A stretch of DNA of 64,000 nt from Paracentrotus lividus (GCA_940671915.1 CALNVZ010000174.1:75740868-75804867), one strand, 5' to 3'; numbered from the stretch's first letter, positions 10,850 to 22,734 are shown. Numbers and translations: made by a program. The notes: generated by a model from the letters alone, not told the origin.

Positions 10850-11160
10850 ATTTCCAATTTCAGCTTAAAATTTTCGGCTCGCGCTTCGCGCTCGCTGATA
10901 CTTAAACGGATCTGTAGCCTAATGCACACATATCTCAAATTTTTAGCTTAAATTTTTTTGCTCGGGCTTCGCGCTCGCATTACTTTTCAAAGACAAAATT
11001 CTATCTGCACCCTCTCTAATGCTAATATGGGTATTAAAAGCGTTCCTTGTATACACTAGTGCTTGTGTATGTCAAACAAAATCGTGACAACTTGGCAAAT
11101 TTTTTTTCGCTCATCCCCCCCCCCCACTCCTCGACACGGATTTACGCCGCTGCTATATGC
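10850..11160. repeat. Dispersed repeat with GCGCTTCGCGC motif units, second copy
   Basis: Two units with CTCGCGCTTCGCGCTCGC-type cores lie at about 10880 and 10960. They are in the same orientation as the copy at 7660-8312 and are followed by a C-run near 11117. They belong to the same family as the copies at 8037 and 23960. Confidence 0.65.
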
Positions 11161-11368
11161 CTATGAACTCCAAATACTTAATTATCCCTCGTGCAGGTTT
11201 ATTTCACCTCGGCCTGCGGCCTCGAAGAAACAAATCTGCCCTCGGGATAAGTATTTTTCGTACTTATGATCCAGTATTTTGCGCGATAGATTGTACACTA
11301 TGTATATATATTTATATATATATGTATATATATATAGATATATATAAAGAAAAAAAAAATATATATAT

Positions 11369-12093
11369 ATAAAGACACAGTCTAGAAATCACAAGTTTCA
11401 CGCCTACATTGGCGATCCTCAGGCAACTATGAACATTCAAACAATCATTTAAGATAAATAAATTGAAAAGGCGCACAGAGCGCGCAGCCCAATTAACGCA
11501 CAGCAATTCAGCGCAGAATTTCAGAAAAGGGGCGTGGGAACAGAGACAGAGAGAGAGAGAGGAGGGAGGGCCGGGGGCCCGGGGGGGGGGGCAGAGAGAG
11601 AGGGAGAGAGAAAAAGAGAGAAGGGGAGATAGTCATAGAAGAAGCCTTAAACTGGGTTTGATAAAAAGATGCAAACTTATATCTTCAAGTTACATAGATA
11701 GAATTTGTTTTGGTGTCGACATTTAGAAATCAGTTCAGGCCGCTTGTTCATAAGTGACTGAACTGATTTCTAAATGTCGACACCAAAACAAATTATATCT
11801 ATGTAACTTGAAGATATACGTTTGCATCTCTTTATCAAACCCAGTTTAACGCTTCTTCTATGACTATCTCCCCTTCTCTCTTTTTCTCTCTCCCTCTGTC
11901 TCTGCCCCCGCCCCTTTTCTCTTCTTAGTGCGCTGAATTGCTCTGCGTTAAATTGGGTTGCGCGCTCTGCGTGCCTTTTCAATTTATTTATCTTCAATAG
12001 TTGCCAGAGGATCGCCAATGTAGGCGTGAAACTTGCGAGTAGCAATAAAATGAACCAACCGTCAAACTTTTGATTTCTAGACTGTGTCTTTAT
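11369..12093. mobile_element. 725-bp palindromic fold-back MITE
   Basis: The left end ATAAAGACACAGTCTAGA is mirrored exactly at 12076-12093, and the two arms pair along nearly their whole length. The turn is near 11740-11756. Each arm contains a GA- or CT-rich block (about 11543-11630 and 11868-11900). The ends can be read as TA + AAGACACAG ... CTGTGTCTT + TA, consistent with a TA target duplication as in Tc1/mariner elements. No transposase is present; the open frames in both arms are mirror copies of repeat DNA. Confidence 0.85.
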
Positions 12094-12260
12094 TTATCAA
12101 CGCTTTTCCTCCAAGCATTGAGCACTATAGAAGTCATAGGATAGATTCACCAAGTGTGTATATATATATAAAAGTATACGGAAACAATCTAACTAACACC
12201 ATTCGAATTTCGCGTAAAATAAAGTAAAGTCAAATATGAAATCAACATGTCAGATAATTT

Positions 12261-12427
12261 GCAAATTTGCAATGCTGACCCAAGTGAGGTGAATGGGTAA
12301 CGGTAGGAAGAAATTCCTTGAATGCTGTGAGCGCCTTTCGGGGTAGCCTAGCTAAGCCGGGTAATAATAATATGATAATGCGCCTTGAGCACTCTACAGA
12401 GTGGATACGTGCGCAATAAAAATCACA
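12261..12427 (+). repeat. 5'-truncated SINE, same family as 8385
   Basis: It shares CCCAAGTGAGGTGAATGGG, the TTCCTTGAATGCTGTGAGCG block and the TGCGCCTTGAGCAC tail with the SINE at 8385-8716. The tRNA-like head with A and B boxes is missing. Confidence 0.85.
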
Positions 12428-12643
<216 letters not shown>

Positions 12644-13360
12644 TAAAAGATGTGATTGGGGAAAAAACGATCAAGACACAAAAAGATGATTTCACTTTAA
12701 ATAATACTATAATTAGGCATAAAGGTGTGGCCGATACTTTTAATTCATACTTTGTGAATATTGGACCTAATTTGCGAAAAAAATTTAATACAACTAATGA
12801 AAAATTTCTTACATTTCTCCCTCAACCTTCAAATTCATCATTGTTTTTTTTTTTTTTTTTTTATCCCACAGACCCGAATGAAATAACTGAATTAACAAAA
12901 TATCTAAAATCCAGGAAGTCACACGGACATGATAATATAAGTACATCCCTACTAAAAGAGATTGTACATTTTATTGCCTCTCCTTTAACCCGCACTTTTA
13001 ATATATCAATTAATACCGGTAACTTTTAAGTCCCTTAAAATAGCCAAGGTTAATCCGACATTTATTAAAGATTATCCTAATGAAATAAGTAATGTTCGAC
13101 CAATTCCTTTTCTTTCTAGCATATCCAAAATCCTCGAAAAGATTATTTACAACAGGCCTTATAACTTGTTAGTACCTTTAATCTGTTAAATCCGAATCAA
13201 TATAGTTTCAGAAAAGGGCATTCAACTGACCAAGCTTTTTATTTAGCACTAGTTTATCATCATATAACAAATGCTATGGCTAAAAAAAAAAACATGTAAT
13301 AGGAGTATAAATGGACTTTTAAAAACCTTTTGATACGCTTGATCATCACATACTTAAAAT
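12644..13360 (+). pseudogene. LINE fragment ending at RT motif A
   Basis: Translations match the central part of the LINE protein at 16086-18371: FNSYFVNIGPNL (near 12740), SRKSHGHDNISTSLLKEI (near 12912), a KILEKI block (near 13130) and a decayed FDTLDHHIL (near 13330). The frame is interrupted by a T-run near 12845 and by shifts after 13029. Endonuclease, the YADD region and the C-terminus are missing. Confidence 0.8.
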
Positions 13361-13745
13361 TATTTTTATCTTTATTCATTGTAAAAAAAAATAAAAAAAA
13401 TCAAAAAAAAAATCATTATTTTATGTAAATTAACTTTGTCATCGAAAAAACTGTCATATTTTTATGTATGGAGAAGAATACAATAAATCATATCAAATCA
13501 AAATCAAGTAATTTTTTTTTAATGCTCCAAATTTTATTGTCCGGAAAGGATATTTATTTTGCCCCTTTTCTCGTGGGCCCGGCAGCCGCTGAGCAGCTCC
13601 AGAAGAGTTCCCCTCCACATATTGTTACGTCATTAACTGTCGATACCTCTAATTTTATTATGTTGTATCTGATGAACGATTTCTTACTTAAATGTATTCA
13701 TTTTGCATATGTGGAATAAAAAATTGAATTGAGATTGAATTGAGC
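13361..13745 (+). repeat. A-rich sequence and probable LINE 3' end
   Basis: A-rich runs are followed by sequence ending in GGAATAAAAAATTGAATTGAG, with repeated TTGAATTGAG. This is very like the (TTGAA)n tail ending the LINE at 40736. An 83-codon open frame at 13468-13719 shows no recognisable domain and is probably 3' untranslated LINE sequence. Confidence 0.5.
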
Positions 13746-13936
13746 TATTTTCTTTTCCATGTAACAAATCCAAAGATTGAATATAACCACTGGAGTTCGT
13801 AAAATGCCAGCATTTCCAATTTGTATACTTTCAATGAAAGGGCTATATTTCTGAGAATTATGACGAGGATTAAATTATGTTTTGTGTTGCATGCATGTGT
13901 ACATTTTATTCCGTTAAACATATTATATAAATGTTA

Positions 13937-13946
13937 TATTTTGCAG
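13937..13946 (+). other. Predicted 3' splice site of the sulfotransferase exon
   Basis: The sequence TATTTTGCAG fits the acceptor consensus and keeps the downstream frame open. If it is not used, the exon would extend to the Met at 13821, giving a hydrophobic N-terminal stretch that could act as a signal anchor. Confidence 0.55.
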
Positions 13947-14819
13947 GTCATATCAGAAGCGATGACAACCACAGCTGTTGACCCGTGGTTAGCTGAGCAA
14001 GCAGGTCGAAAGGAGCGGCTGAATGATTATTGTCGCGATAACCCATCTCTACGGATGAACATAGAAAATATCATTCACAACAAAAAGCGTCTTCTCTGGC
14101 CGTATCTTGTGGACGATAAACACAGAATGTTATACGCCTGCGTTTTCAAAGTTGGATCAACAAATTGGAGGAAAGTGTTTCTCGTTCTCAACGGACGATA
14201 TAAACGGGTGGAGGATGTTTCTGATAGTAAAGCGATTTACGACAAAAGCGTTAAAAAGCTAGATCAGTATAGCCCCTCTGATATAGATTTCCGTCTCCGC
14301 AATTACTCAACATTTATATTTGTGCGACATCCCCTCACGCGCGTTTTATCTGCATACAGAAACAAACTTGAAGAAAACAACACGTATTATCGAATGCTTG
14401 TTGGACGACAAATCATCAAGAAATACAGAAAAAATCCTACTGAGTTCGAAACTAAAACGGGTGCACACGTCACTTTTGCAGAATTTATAAAATACATAAC
14501 AGATAAGAAAGACCATTTAGATGAACACTGGAAACCCATCTATCAGATAGTCCTTCCTTGTAATGTTCGTTATGACTACATTGGAAAGTTAGAAACCTCA
14601 AAAGATGATGCAGATCATATTTTGAAGTATTTAAAGATAGATCATCTCATTTACTTCAGAGATGCCAAACCCAACCCAAGTCACAATACAGACATATTCA
14701 ACAAGTATTACAAAAACATTTCTCCAGACCTCATTGATAAGTTGTACAAATTGTACGATCGAGATTTCGAACTTTTCGGCTACTCAAAGGATAATTACAG
14801 TGAAGTGATTAATAATTAG
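13947..14819 (+). CDS. Carbohydrate sulfotransferase, terminal exon (CHST family, Sulfotransfer_2)
   Basis: The product should transfer sulfate from PAPS to a sugar chain (chondroitin, dermatan, HNK-1 or GalNAc type) in the Golgi. The open frame runs from 13821, but TATTTTGCAG at 13937-13946 is a good 3' splice site, so the coding exon probably starts at 13947 in phase 0. Counted from the 13821 Met, the 5'-phosphosulfate binding motif FKVGSTNW is at residues 109-116. The 3'-phosphate motif FVRHPLTRVLSAYRNK is at 167-182, with Arg169 and Ser177 in the expected places. The family motif DEHWKPIYQIVLPC is near 234-247 and YDYIGKLET follows. The Cys-rich N-terminus and signal anchor must come from upstream exons not found here, or from the hydrophobic stretch before 13947. 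About 290 residues remain, close to the family catalytic domain. The subtype cannot be fixed. Confidence 0.9.
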   Translation, partial: VISEAMTTTAVDPWLAEQAGRKERLNDYCRDNPSLRMNIENIIHNKKRLLWPYLVDDKHRMLYACVFKVGSTNWRKVFLVLNGRYKRVEDVSDSKAIYDKSVKKLDQYSPSDIDFRLRNYSTFIFVRHPLTRVLSAYRNKLEENNTYYRMLVGRQIIKKYRKNPTEFETKTGAHVTFAEFIKYITDKKDHLDEHWKPIYQIVLPCNVRYDYIGKLETSKDDADHILKYLKIDHLIYFRDAKPNPSHNTDIFNKYYKNISPDLIDKLYKLYDRDFELFGYSKDNYSEVINN

Positions 14820-16029
14820 ATTACTTTAAGCTACATTGAGCCTCGTTAACACCGTACTCTCTCATAGGTTCTTTAAGCAATGCTATTTTAAGTAAAGTGC
14901 ATACAAATCTAGCCATTGTTTTTACCAATTACGTCAAAGTAGGAGTAGAAAAAATGTGTTTCTTGTAAACGATCAATTAGTATTAGTATTTTTCAACTTG
15001 CTAAAGTGTAATGCCGCTGTTGATTACGGTTAAATGATTTCCTGGCACCAACCCATAATGTTGACTAAGTATGGGATTCGCAAAGTAAAAGACAATATTC
15101 ACTTGTGCACTAAAGTTCATTTGACACATACCCTTGCCCGTATTCAGAGCTAAAGACTGATCTTGTACGCAGTTAAACAATAAAATAATGCTGTAACACT
15201 ACGATTCTAGGACAATGCATCGTACTGGAAATACATGAATGACGCAACAATCTTTTGTTTGAGTGCCATTGATACTTGCAGTAGTCAAGAAGAGCTTACA
15301 TTTCAAGCTGGAAAGCACAATGTTATTGTGCTTCTCTGAATAAATTATGGACAAGGATTCTCATCGGCTATTTGCCAAATTCGTAATCAGATTGAGCCAG
15401 ACACATATCTGAAAGAGCTCGTCCATGGACTTCGTAAACAAATCGAAATATGTTTTTACTATGTCTAGTCCGTTTACACACTGACCGTTCGGCAAACATT
15501 TCAAGGACATATAGTGATAACAGTTAGGTGAATGAACGATAGTTACACCTTGTTATTATCAGGTTTAGGCAATTGAATTTTAAATGTCCTCCCTTTGAGG
15601 AGGAGAAGCTCTTATATATACCCGAAAACCTAATAAGCATCAGGTCAAATGGACTTAGAATATCTAGAAATCTAATATCTAAAATTATTATCCATTCAGA
15701 GGGTTTTAGAGGCCAAATACAAATGTTATTATGTGTATGCGCTTCATAAACTTCGATCGACTTTTACAAAGTTCGTTGAAGTTGCCCAATATTTTGGCTT
15801 TCCTGTATGATATTAAAATAATGGGCTCGAAGAGGGGACTCCCCAAATTTTGTATAAAATTACAATGTGATTAGCTCAGGAAAGTGATGTAGGGCAAGTA
15901 AAAAGCTATTTTTGTGTCAAGTGTGTCAGTGAGGTTTCTAAGGTACATATAATGTATCATATATCACCACAAAGTTCTTGAAATAAGCTTAATCCAAATG
16001 AGGTCAAAAAGTAATTTCAAGGTCATATG
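14820..16029. other. Sulfotransferase 3' flank, no other gene seen
   Basis: The first few hundred bases are likely 3' untranslated region. The rest is AT-rich with no recognised repeat end or open frame. Confidence 0.4.
15179..15184 (+). terminator. Possible polyadenylation signal of the sulfotransferase gene
   Basis: AATAAA lies 360 bp after the stop codon. It is the first exact match noticed downstream. Another lies near 15339. Use of either is unproven. Confidence 0.35.
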
Positions 16030-18970
16030 ACGTCACAAGCACAAGTCTAAGCCCACCCGTATAGCAGACCATTCATCAACCTAAATTGATAATTTTTTTT
16101 ACCAATATGTATCCACCGTCGGAAGCTGGCATTGTAGTTTCTGATATAACGGACCATTTTCCGATATTTACAGACTTTAAGATCAAAACACAAACGTCTG
16201 TACCCGGAGTCGCATATAAACGCAACATTTGTAATGACAATATTGAGCTGTTTATCGATACTCTAAATAATAGAGATTGGTCTGATCTTTATGATATCAC
16301 TGATGTAGACAATACCTTTGATGAATTCATGACTAAAATAAATACTTTATATGATCAATGCCTTCCCCCGACATTATTCAATCCCCGAAACAGAAAAAGA
16401 AATGCTAAATCACCTTGGATAACTCCGAATCTATTAAGGTCAATTAATAGGAAACATAATCTCTTTCTCAAATACACAGCGAAACCATCTAATACCTCAC
16501 GGTCAAAATACTTGAATTATAAAAACACGCTGGTAAGTTTGCTACGAAGAGAAATGAAAAAATATTTTGAACAACAATTTATAAACTGCAGCAAAGATGC
16601 TAAGACCACTTGGAAAATTATTAATAATGTTTTGAATAGGCAAAAAAAGAATGTCTCCGTCTCCAAAATACAGGTTAATGGAAAGATCATCGATAATCCG
16701 CAAAATATTGCAGATTATTTTAATGACTACTTTGTAAATGTAGGACCCAACTTGGCTAAAGTAATTCCAAATTGTGACAAAAAAATTAGTGATTACCTAA
16801 CAAACCGTAATTCAAATTCATTGTTTTTTGCTCCTGTACTTGAAAACGAAATTCTAGATATTGTCCATAACTTCCAGAGTAAACGTAGCTGCGGCCATGA
16901 CGGCTTTGATAACTTTATCTTAAAAAGGATTATTCCGACTATCGTCGAACCACTCACATACATATGCAATCTATCCATGACCTCGGGTGTCTTTCCTAAA
17001 AAAATGAAATTAGCAAAAATAATTCCAGTTTTTAAAAAGGGTGACGCTCTATCATTAAACAATTACAGACCAATTTCCTTACTAACAGTTTTCTCCAAAA
17101 TATTAGAAAAAATAGTTTTTACGCGCACAACAAAATTTCTGGATGATAACAATATTTTACACGAATCTCAATTTGGGTTTAGAAGAAAGCAAAACACAAC
17201 ACACGCTCTTCTGACGTTGATAAATAAAATTACCAAATCGCTTGATAATCGAACCAATACAATCGGGTTATTTATAGACTTTTCAAAAGCCTTTGACACC
17301 ATTGACCATGACATTTTACTACACAAACTAACATATTATGGGATACGAGGGATCGTTCTTAACTGGTTTCGAAGCTATTTATATGGACGCAAACAATTTG
17401 TTTTTATTGATAAATATGCATCTAAACCTCAAAATATCATATGTGGAGTACCGCAGGGGTCAATCCTCGGACCCCTCCTTTTTATTATTTACATCAATGA
17501 CTTACATAAATCTTCCAATTTACTTACCCCGATTATGTACGCAGACGACACAAATTTATTTTTTACACACAAAAACATAGACACTTTATGTAACTTAGTA
17601 AATACAGAACTTGAAGCAGTCACAAAGTGGATCAAAGCCAATAAATTATCATTAAATCTAGAGAAAACCAATTTTATGTTATTTAGCTCAACTTTTTCGG
17701 AACTTCCCCAACCAATTTACATGGATAATGTACAAATACAAAAAGTATCGAAAACTAAATTTTTAGGTACTATAATAGATGATAAATTAACATGGAAATA
17801 TCACATTGAAAATATTTGTAAGATAATCTCAAGAAATATAGGTATGATGAATAAGCTAAAATATGCATTTCCCTCAAAGGTTCTTTTATCACTTTACTCT
17901 ACCTTGGTATTACCATACCTCAATTACGGGATTTTATCCTGGGGAAACAGTGCTTCATATTTTTTTTTATTAGAAAGAATTTTATTGCTACAGAAAAAAG
18001 CTATGCGAGTTATCAGTAACGTCAATTTCCGTCACCATACTGATACACTGTTTTATTCTAATAATGTTTTAAAAGTTCATGACTTATATAAACTTAACCT
18101 TGCAGTTCTCATGTTCCAGAAACAAAATCAGGAACTGCCCCCAGCGCTTGGCAACATGTTTATTGTAAATAATGAAATACATCAGTATCCTACCAGGCAA
18201 ATTAACTATCACCACTTACCAAGAACGCGTACAGTGCCCACACAAAACACTTTTATATTTACTGCCCCTAAATTTTGGAATTCTCTACCCAGAGACATGC
18301 GTGAGATAAGAAGCATATTTTTACTAAAACACAAACTTAAAATGTTATTGTTATCATCATATAACCACTAATATCACTCTGTTTCTCTAATGACAGACGG
18401 ATATCACCAAGGATCAAATATCCCCAAAGAGCAAACTTTACTTTTCATGCACACTATAGACAAATCATTATCTAAATCATCGACACCCCCCCCCCTTCCC
18501 CACCCTAGTCCCTTCCCGTTTTTTTTTTTTTTTTTTGTCTCTCTAAGTTTATTGTTTTTTCCTTCTTTTGTATAATAATTGTAAATTATATTTCTTGCCT
18601 CATCCCGGCATGATAGTGACTGGTTGACAGTGCGTGCGCTGTTAGTCAGTTTTTGTCCGTGTTGGGATGGGGCAAGAATATGAATGATTCAATTAGATTT
18701 ATTCAATTATGAATTATTCCATTATGAATATGTTTCAGTTAAAAAAAAATGCTTACTTTTGTATTCTTTATTATATTAAAGGGACCAGCGCCTTACAAGC
18801 TTTTGCTTCTTGCTGGTTCCTGAATTTTCTTTATAATTGTTTTCTCTGTTACTTTTGAACAAAATGTTTTATGTTACATACTGATGTTGTTAATTTGACT
18901 ATTGTTTTGTTAATTTTTGAAAATATGAAAAGAAAAATCAATAAAGTAATCTTGAATCTTGAATCTTGAA
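16030..18970 (+). mobile_element. 5'-truncated CR1/L2-like LINE with long open frame
   Basis: The copy starts inside the endonuclease domain and runs through the RT to a 3' untranslated region ending in repeated CTTGAAT (18951-18970), with AATAAAG just before. A C-run and T-run lie at 18486-18536. It is the best-preserved LINE of the window. The decayed LINE fragments at 7130, 12644 and 37750 are related to it at the protein level. Confidence 0.9.
16086..18371 (+). CDS. LINE ORF2 protein, partial: endonuclease C-terminus plus reverse transcriptase
   Basis: The 761-residue frame is uninterrupted. Residues 18-27 (VSDITDHFPI) are the end of the AP endonuclease. The RT follows: NNYRPISLLTVFSKILEKIV near 317-336, FSKAFDTIDH around the motif A Asp404, VPQGSILGPLLF from 455, and the YADD catalytic box at 485-488. 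The C-terminal region (about 600-761) contains the PYLNYGILSWGN and FWNSLPRDMR blocks common to this clade. The first Met at 16086 is only the first in frame and not the original start, because most of the endonuclease is missing. RT motifs look intact, but without a full endonuclease the copy could not move on its own. Confidence 0.9.
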   Translation: MIIFFTNMYPPSEAGIVVSDITDHFPIFTDFKIKTQTSVPGVAYKRNICNDNIELFIDTLNNRDWSDLYDITDVDNTFDEFMTKINTLYDQCLPPTLFNPRNRKRNAKSPWITPNLLRSINRKHNLFLKYTAKPSNTSRSKYLNYKNTLVSLLRREMKKYFEQQFINCSKDAKTTWKIINNVLNRQKKNVSVSKIQVNGKIIDNPQNIADYFNDYFVNVGPNLAKVIPNCDKKISDYLTNRNSNSLFFAPVLENEILDIVHNFQSKRSCGHDGFDNFILKRIIPTIVEPLTYICNLSMTSGVFPKKMKLAKIIPVFKKGDALSLNNYRPISLLTVFSKILEKIVFTRTTKFLDDNNILHESQFGFRRKQNTTHALLTLINKITKSLDNRTNTIGLFIDFSKAFDTIDHDILLHKLTYYGIRGIVLNWFRSYLYGRKQFVFIDKYASKPQNIICGVPQGSILGPLLFIIYINDLHKSSNLLTPIMYADDTNLFFTHKNIDTLCNLVNTELEAVTKWIKANKLSLNLEKTNFMLFSSTFSELPQPIYMDNVQIQKVSKTKFLGTIIDDKLTWKYHIENICKIISRNIGMMNKLKYAFPSKVLLSLYSTLVLPYLNYGILSWGNSASYFFLLERILLLQKKAMRVISNVNFRHHTDTLFYSNNVLKVHDLYKLNLAVLMFQKQNQELPPALGNMFIVNNEIHQYPTRQINYHHLPRTRTVPTQNTFIFTAPKFWNSLPRDMREIRSIFLLKHKLKMLLLSSYNH

Positions 18971-19005
18971 GGGTCATGAATATTCATGAAAAAATGATAA
19001 AATGC

Positions 19006-20323
19006 ATCAGAATGTACGCAAAACGTGCTTTCAAACATACGGAAAGGACATTTGAGCAAAATTTCAAGGTTGAATGAGCATGCAGCAAAAATGCCAAAAC
19101 TGAGATTGGTAGACTAAAATTATGTGAATATCTGTTTTTGTATTATTTTTATGACCGGTGCACGCGTGTACATGATCCATGATCATATTGCATTTACTTA
19201 AAAAAATCATGCTTCAGTGAGCACGTTGCACTGAAAAACTGTTTTTTTATTTAGAGACAAAAATGAAATTCTAACTTTGCTCAACCCTAACAATATGTTT
19301 GAAAGTATTCATTTGATTTCATTTTTGCAAAAATCCCAATTTTTCATGCTTCAGTGAACAAAAAATATTAGAAAAACATGAAAAAAGGAAGAAAGTTTAC
19401 GGCCCTGGCATGGCTTAATGGCCCGTCCGATTCTTAATTTGACCTAAGTTCCTGTCAGTTAATGACTTCTGAAAGATTTGCGCCAAGTTTCAAGAAAATT
19501 CACAAAATAACGACCAAAAAATGGACAATGAAAATTGGCAATAGTTGACTTTTGTTAACTTTTTGTTCAAACTCTATACATAAGGTCAATGGGAAGGAAA
19601 TCAATAGTAAACAAAAGTCAAGTATTGCCCATTTTCATTGTAATTTTTTTGGTCGTTATACTGTGAGTTAATTCTTGAAACTTGGCACAAATCTTTAAGA
19701 GGTCATTAGCAAGCAGGAACTTAGGTCAAATTAAGAATCAGATGTGCCAGTAAGCCGTGCCAGGGCCGTAAACTTTCTTCCATTTTCATGTTTTTCTCAT
19801 ATCTTGTGTTCACTGAAACATAAACAATCGGAATTTTTGCGAAAATGAAATCAAATGGACACTTCCAAACGAATTGTTATGGTTAAGCAAAGTAAACAAT
19901 TTAATTTTTGTCTCTAAATAAAAAAAAACCAGCTTATCCAGTGCCACGTGCTCACTGAAGTATGATTTTTTTTTTAAATAAATGCAATATGATCATGTAC
20001 ACAAGTGCACCGGGAATAAAAATAATACAAAAAACAGATATTTACATGATTTTAGTGTACAAAATGAAAAGAATACTAACGTAGTTTTTTTCACATGGTA
20101 TTTTATGATGTTCATTCAACCGTAAATTGATTTAAATTTTTTTGCAAAAGGTAAAAACGCTCTTCCTAGACATGAATCTCGTAATATTTGATAAATTTGA
20201 CCATGGAAATGGTGTAAAAATCTCAGTCTTGGCAATATTTGCAGCATGCTCACTCAACCGTGAAATTTTACGCAAATGTCCTTTCCGTATGTTTGGAGGC
20301 ACGTTTTGCGTGCATTCTGATAC
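19006..20323. mobile_element. 1.3-kb palindromic fold-back element
   Basis: ATCAGAATGTACGCAAAACG at 19006-19025 is mirrored near 20304-20323, and the arms pair in order through the ACGGAAAGGACATTTG, GTTTACGGCCCTGGCATGGC and ATTGCCAATTTTCATTG-type blocks. The turn lies near 19560-19605. Arms are about 550-650 bp and diverged by perhaps one base in ten. No transposase frame is present. The element starts about 35 bp after the LINE tail at 18970. Confidence 0.8.
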
Positions 20324-20754
20324 GTGAAAATGTTTAAAATCTAAAAATTGGTCCGATATCATTGAACCAAAGTTGTGTTTTTATGCTTGTGATCTTCAAA
20401 AAATGACATTTTTGCATTCAACCATTGCTCACTGAAGCATGACTTCGGGATATTTCCTAAAATTCGCTCCGATGGTAGCTATTTAAGTTCCCGTATAATT
20501 AGATTTTTTTTTTCAACTCCTCCTATTTTAAAAATTATTGATATTTGAAATAGGGGGAACTTTTTTTTGTGTGTGTTGTGTTTAGAGATATATAAAATAT
20601 TAGTTGTATGAAGATTAAGCTGGCCGTTTTTCGATTCTCACTAGGTTATACTTATCACGATAATGAAATGGGGTTGATTATTTGACATTTTGATTGAATT
20701 ATTTTGTCGTAACTATAATAAAATGTAAAGTATGCTAAATGCAGTAGGCAATAT

Positions 20755-20815
<61 letters not shown>

Positions 20816-21182
20816 GCTTTTATTTCAAAACTTCTAACCCCTGTGCTTTTAATGAAATTGAGAAAAAAGTATGTCATTGGAAATGTAAAAAAAAACAAAA
20901 AAAAACAACAGAGAATAAGACTTCTATTAGCTGTTTACTAAAAGAAAATGATAATAATCTAAGATAATTAACTCTATTTATGTCATTATCTTTCAATTTA
21001 AAATACAATGTTTGGCCTAATCATGATAGTTTGCACTATATGTGATATTTGAATGAAGTGATCAAATAGTGATGTTGTCTAAAATATTGTTGACATTAAA
21101 TATATGAATAGTTATTTTACATGTAAATGTACATGTACTCTTGTTTCATTGTGCTACTTATTATTCATTATTTTGTTAGCTT
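20324..21182. other. Unannotated AT-rich sequence with a poly(A) run
   Basis: A run of about 50 adenines lies at 20760-20812, perhaps the tail of an old retrocopy, but no source gene was recognised upstream. The rest shows no feature. Confidence 0.4.
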
Positions 21183-21368
21183 TGTAAGGGATTAGATATC
21201 AAATACGTGCACACATAATTGTTAGCACTCGAGTGATCGGGTTACCTTGTGATTAGGAGACGACCTGTGTAGGAAGGAAGTGACTTTGGGAAAAGCTAGC
21301 GGCAGCTATGGTTTTGATTCAAGAGTCTTAGAATAAAGATACATTATTGTTGTTTGGACTTAAACTAT
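21183..21368 (+). repeat. Gypsy 5' LTR, first part
   Basis: It matches the 3' LTR from TGTAAGGGATT to GGACTTAAACTAT with small differences. It includes the AATAAAG polyadenylation signal near 21332. The remaining 45 bp of the LTR lie at 25869-25913. Confidence 0.9.
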
Positions 21369-22734
21369 TAGTGCGGTATGGTATGTCACTTAATAATCTG
21401 TCGTGCGATTTTAACGCCAAAATTAATATTTTTGCATTTTTAGGTTCATTAGGGTCCAAGTTATAAGAAATTTATGGGGTCATAATTTTCACATCCTCCA
21501 TCATTTCCTGGGGCCCTTTAGGGGGCGGCATATTGGCCCAATAATAAAATGCCTTGTATTCCTCCTCAAATCAAATTTTGAATACAATTTTTAATCTAAA
21601 GTTACAGAAATGTCATACTAGTTCATTCTTAGTGACATTTCATCAAAAAATGTTATTATTTTTACTCTATTGGGGTCATTTTGTGAAGAAATATTTAAAA
21701 AAAATATCCTTTTAAAAATGAATGTTTAAAAACGAGTCAATTTCTTTGTTTGAGCAAATTTTTTCGAATTGAAAAACACTTTGTTACCATACAGTTGTAG
21801 TTCAAGTTGTGTAATTGAAGCACATATATATCTTACATCATCAATATAACATTTTATAGCTTGTTAGATATAAAAATAGCATGGATTATCCTAGAAATCG
21901 TACTTCAACACCAGATGGCGACAAAACGTTTGTGAAATAATTTAAAATCCTCTCAAATAAATCATTTTTGGACATCTAAATGCATGAGTGGATAGAAACA
22001 ATAGAAAGTTGATATTTCACATTCGTAAGACAATATCGTGCATTTTCATTTATTACTTTGAGCCCACCTCCCCCCCCCCCCCCCCCGTCGCACTCGCCAA
22101 ATATCTATACAAGATGTAATATTATAGTCATTTCTTTTTATAATACGTTGTGCATGTATCACTGTTTCTCTTCATATGTATTGAAAATGTATACATTGTT
22201 AGCATGCAGATGTTGAGGAAATAAAACCTTTAAAAATGGGGGGGGGGTGAGGAGGAACAAAATAAATAAAGACAGAAACTACACAACAACAAAAAAGAAA
22301 AAACAAAACACGACAAAAAGCTACCATATATATATAAAATCAATGGTTTCCAAATTATCAAGGGGTTTGGGGAAGTCATGGGTGTATAATTCGGTTTGAA
22401 TATCACAAACATTGAGTTTTTATATAAGACATAGATTATCTTTTAGCAGCCGGAAAGGGGATTTTAAAACGTACAACACATTGAGAGCGCGATGCGCGAA
22501 AGAAAAATTTAGATTGAAAGAATAGAACTGAAAACTTAAATATATCTTGCAAGGAACGTTTTTAATTATGGAATGGTGAAAAAATGCGGAACAAAGACAA
22601 TGTTCCCCCCCCCTAGATAATCGCTGATTGAATAAATTGTTACATCATATTTCCAAACATAAAGAGACAGGTACAAACATAAAGAAAACATATACACTAC
22701 CGTAACTCCCCCAACACACCAAATATTAACAGAT

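Noticed and set aside
11463-12045. Two similar frames on opposite strands
   Set aside because: They are mirror images from the two arms of the palindrome, with GA-tract translation; no coding signal.
20732-20941. Lys-rich 69-codon frame
   Set aside because: It is a translated poly(A) run.
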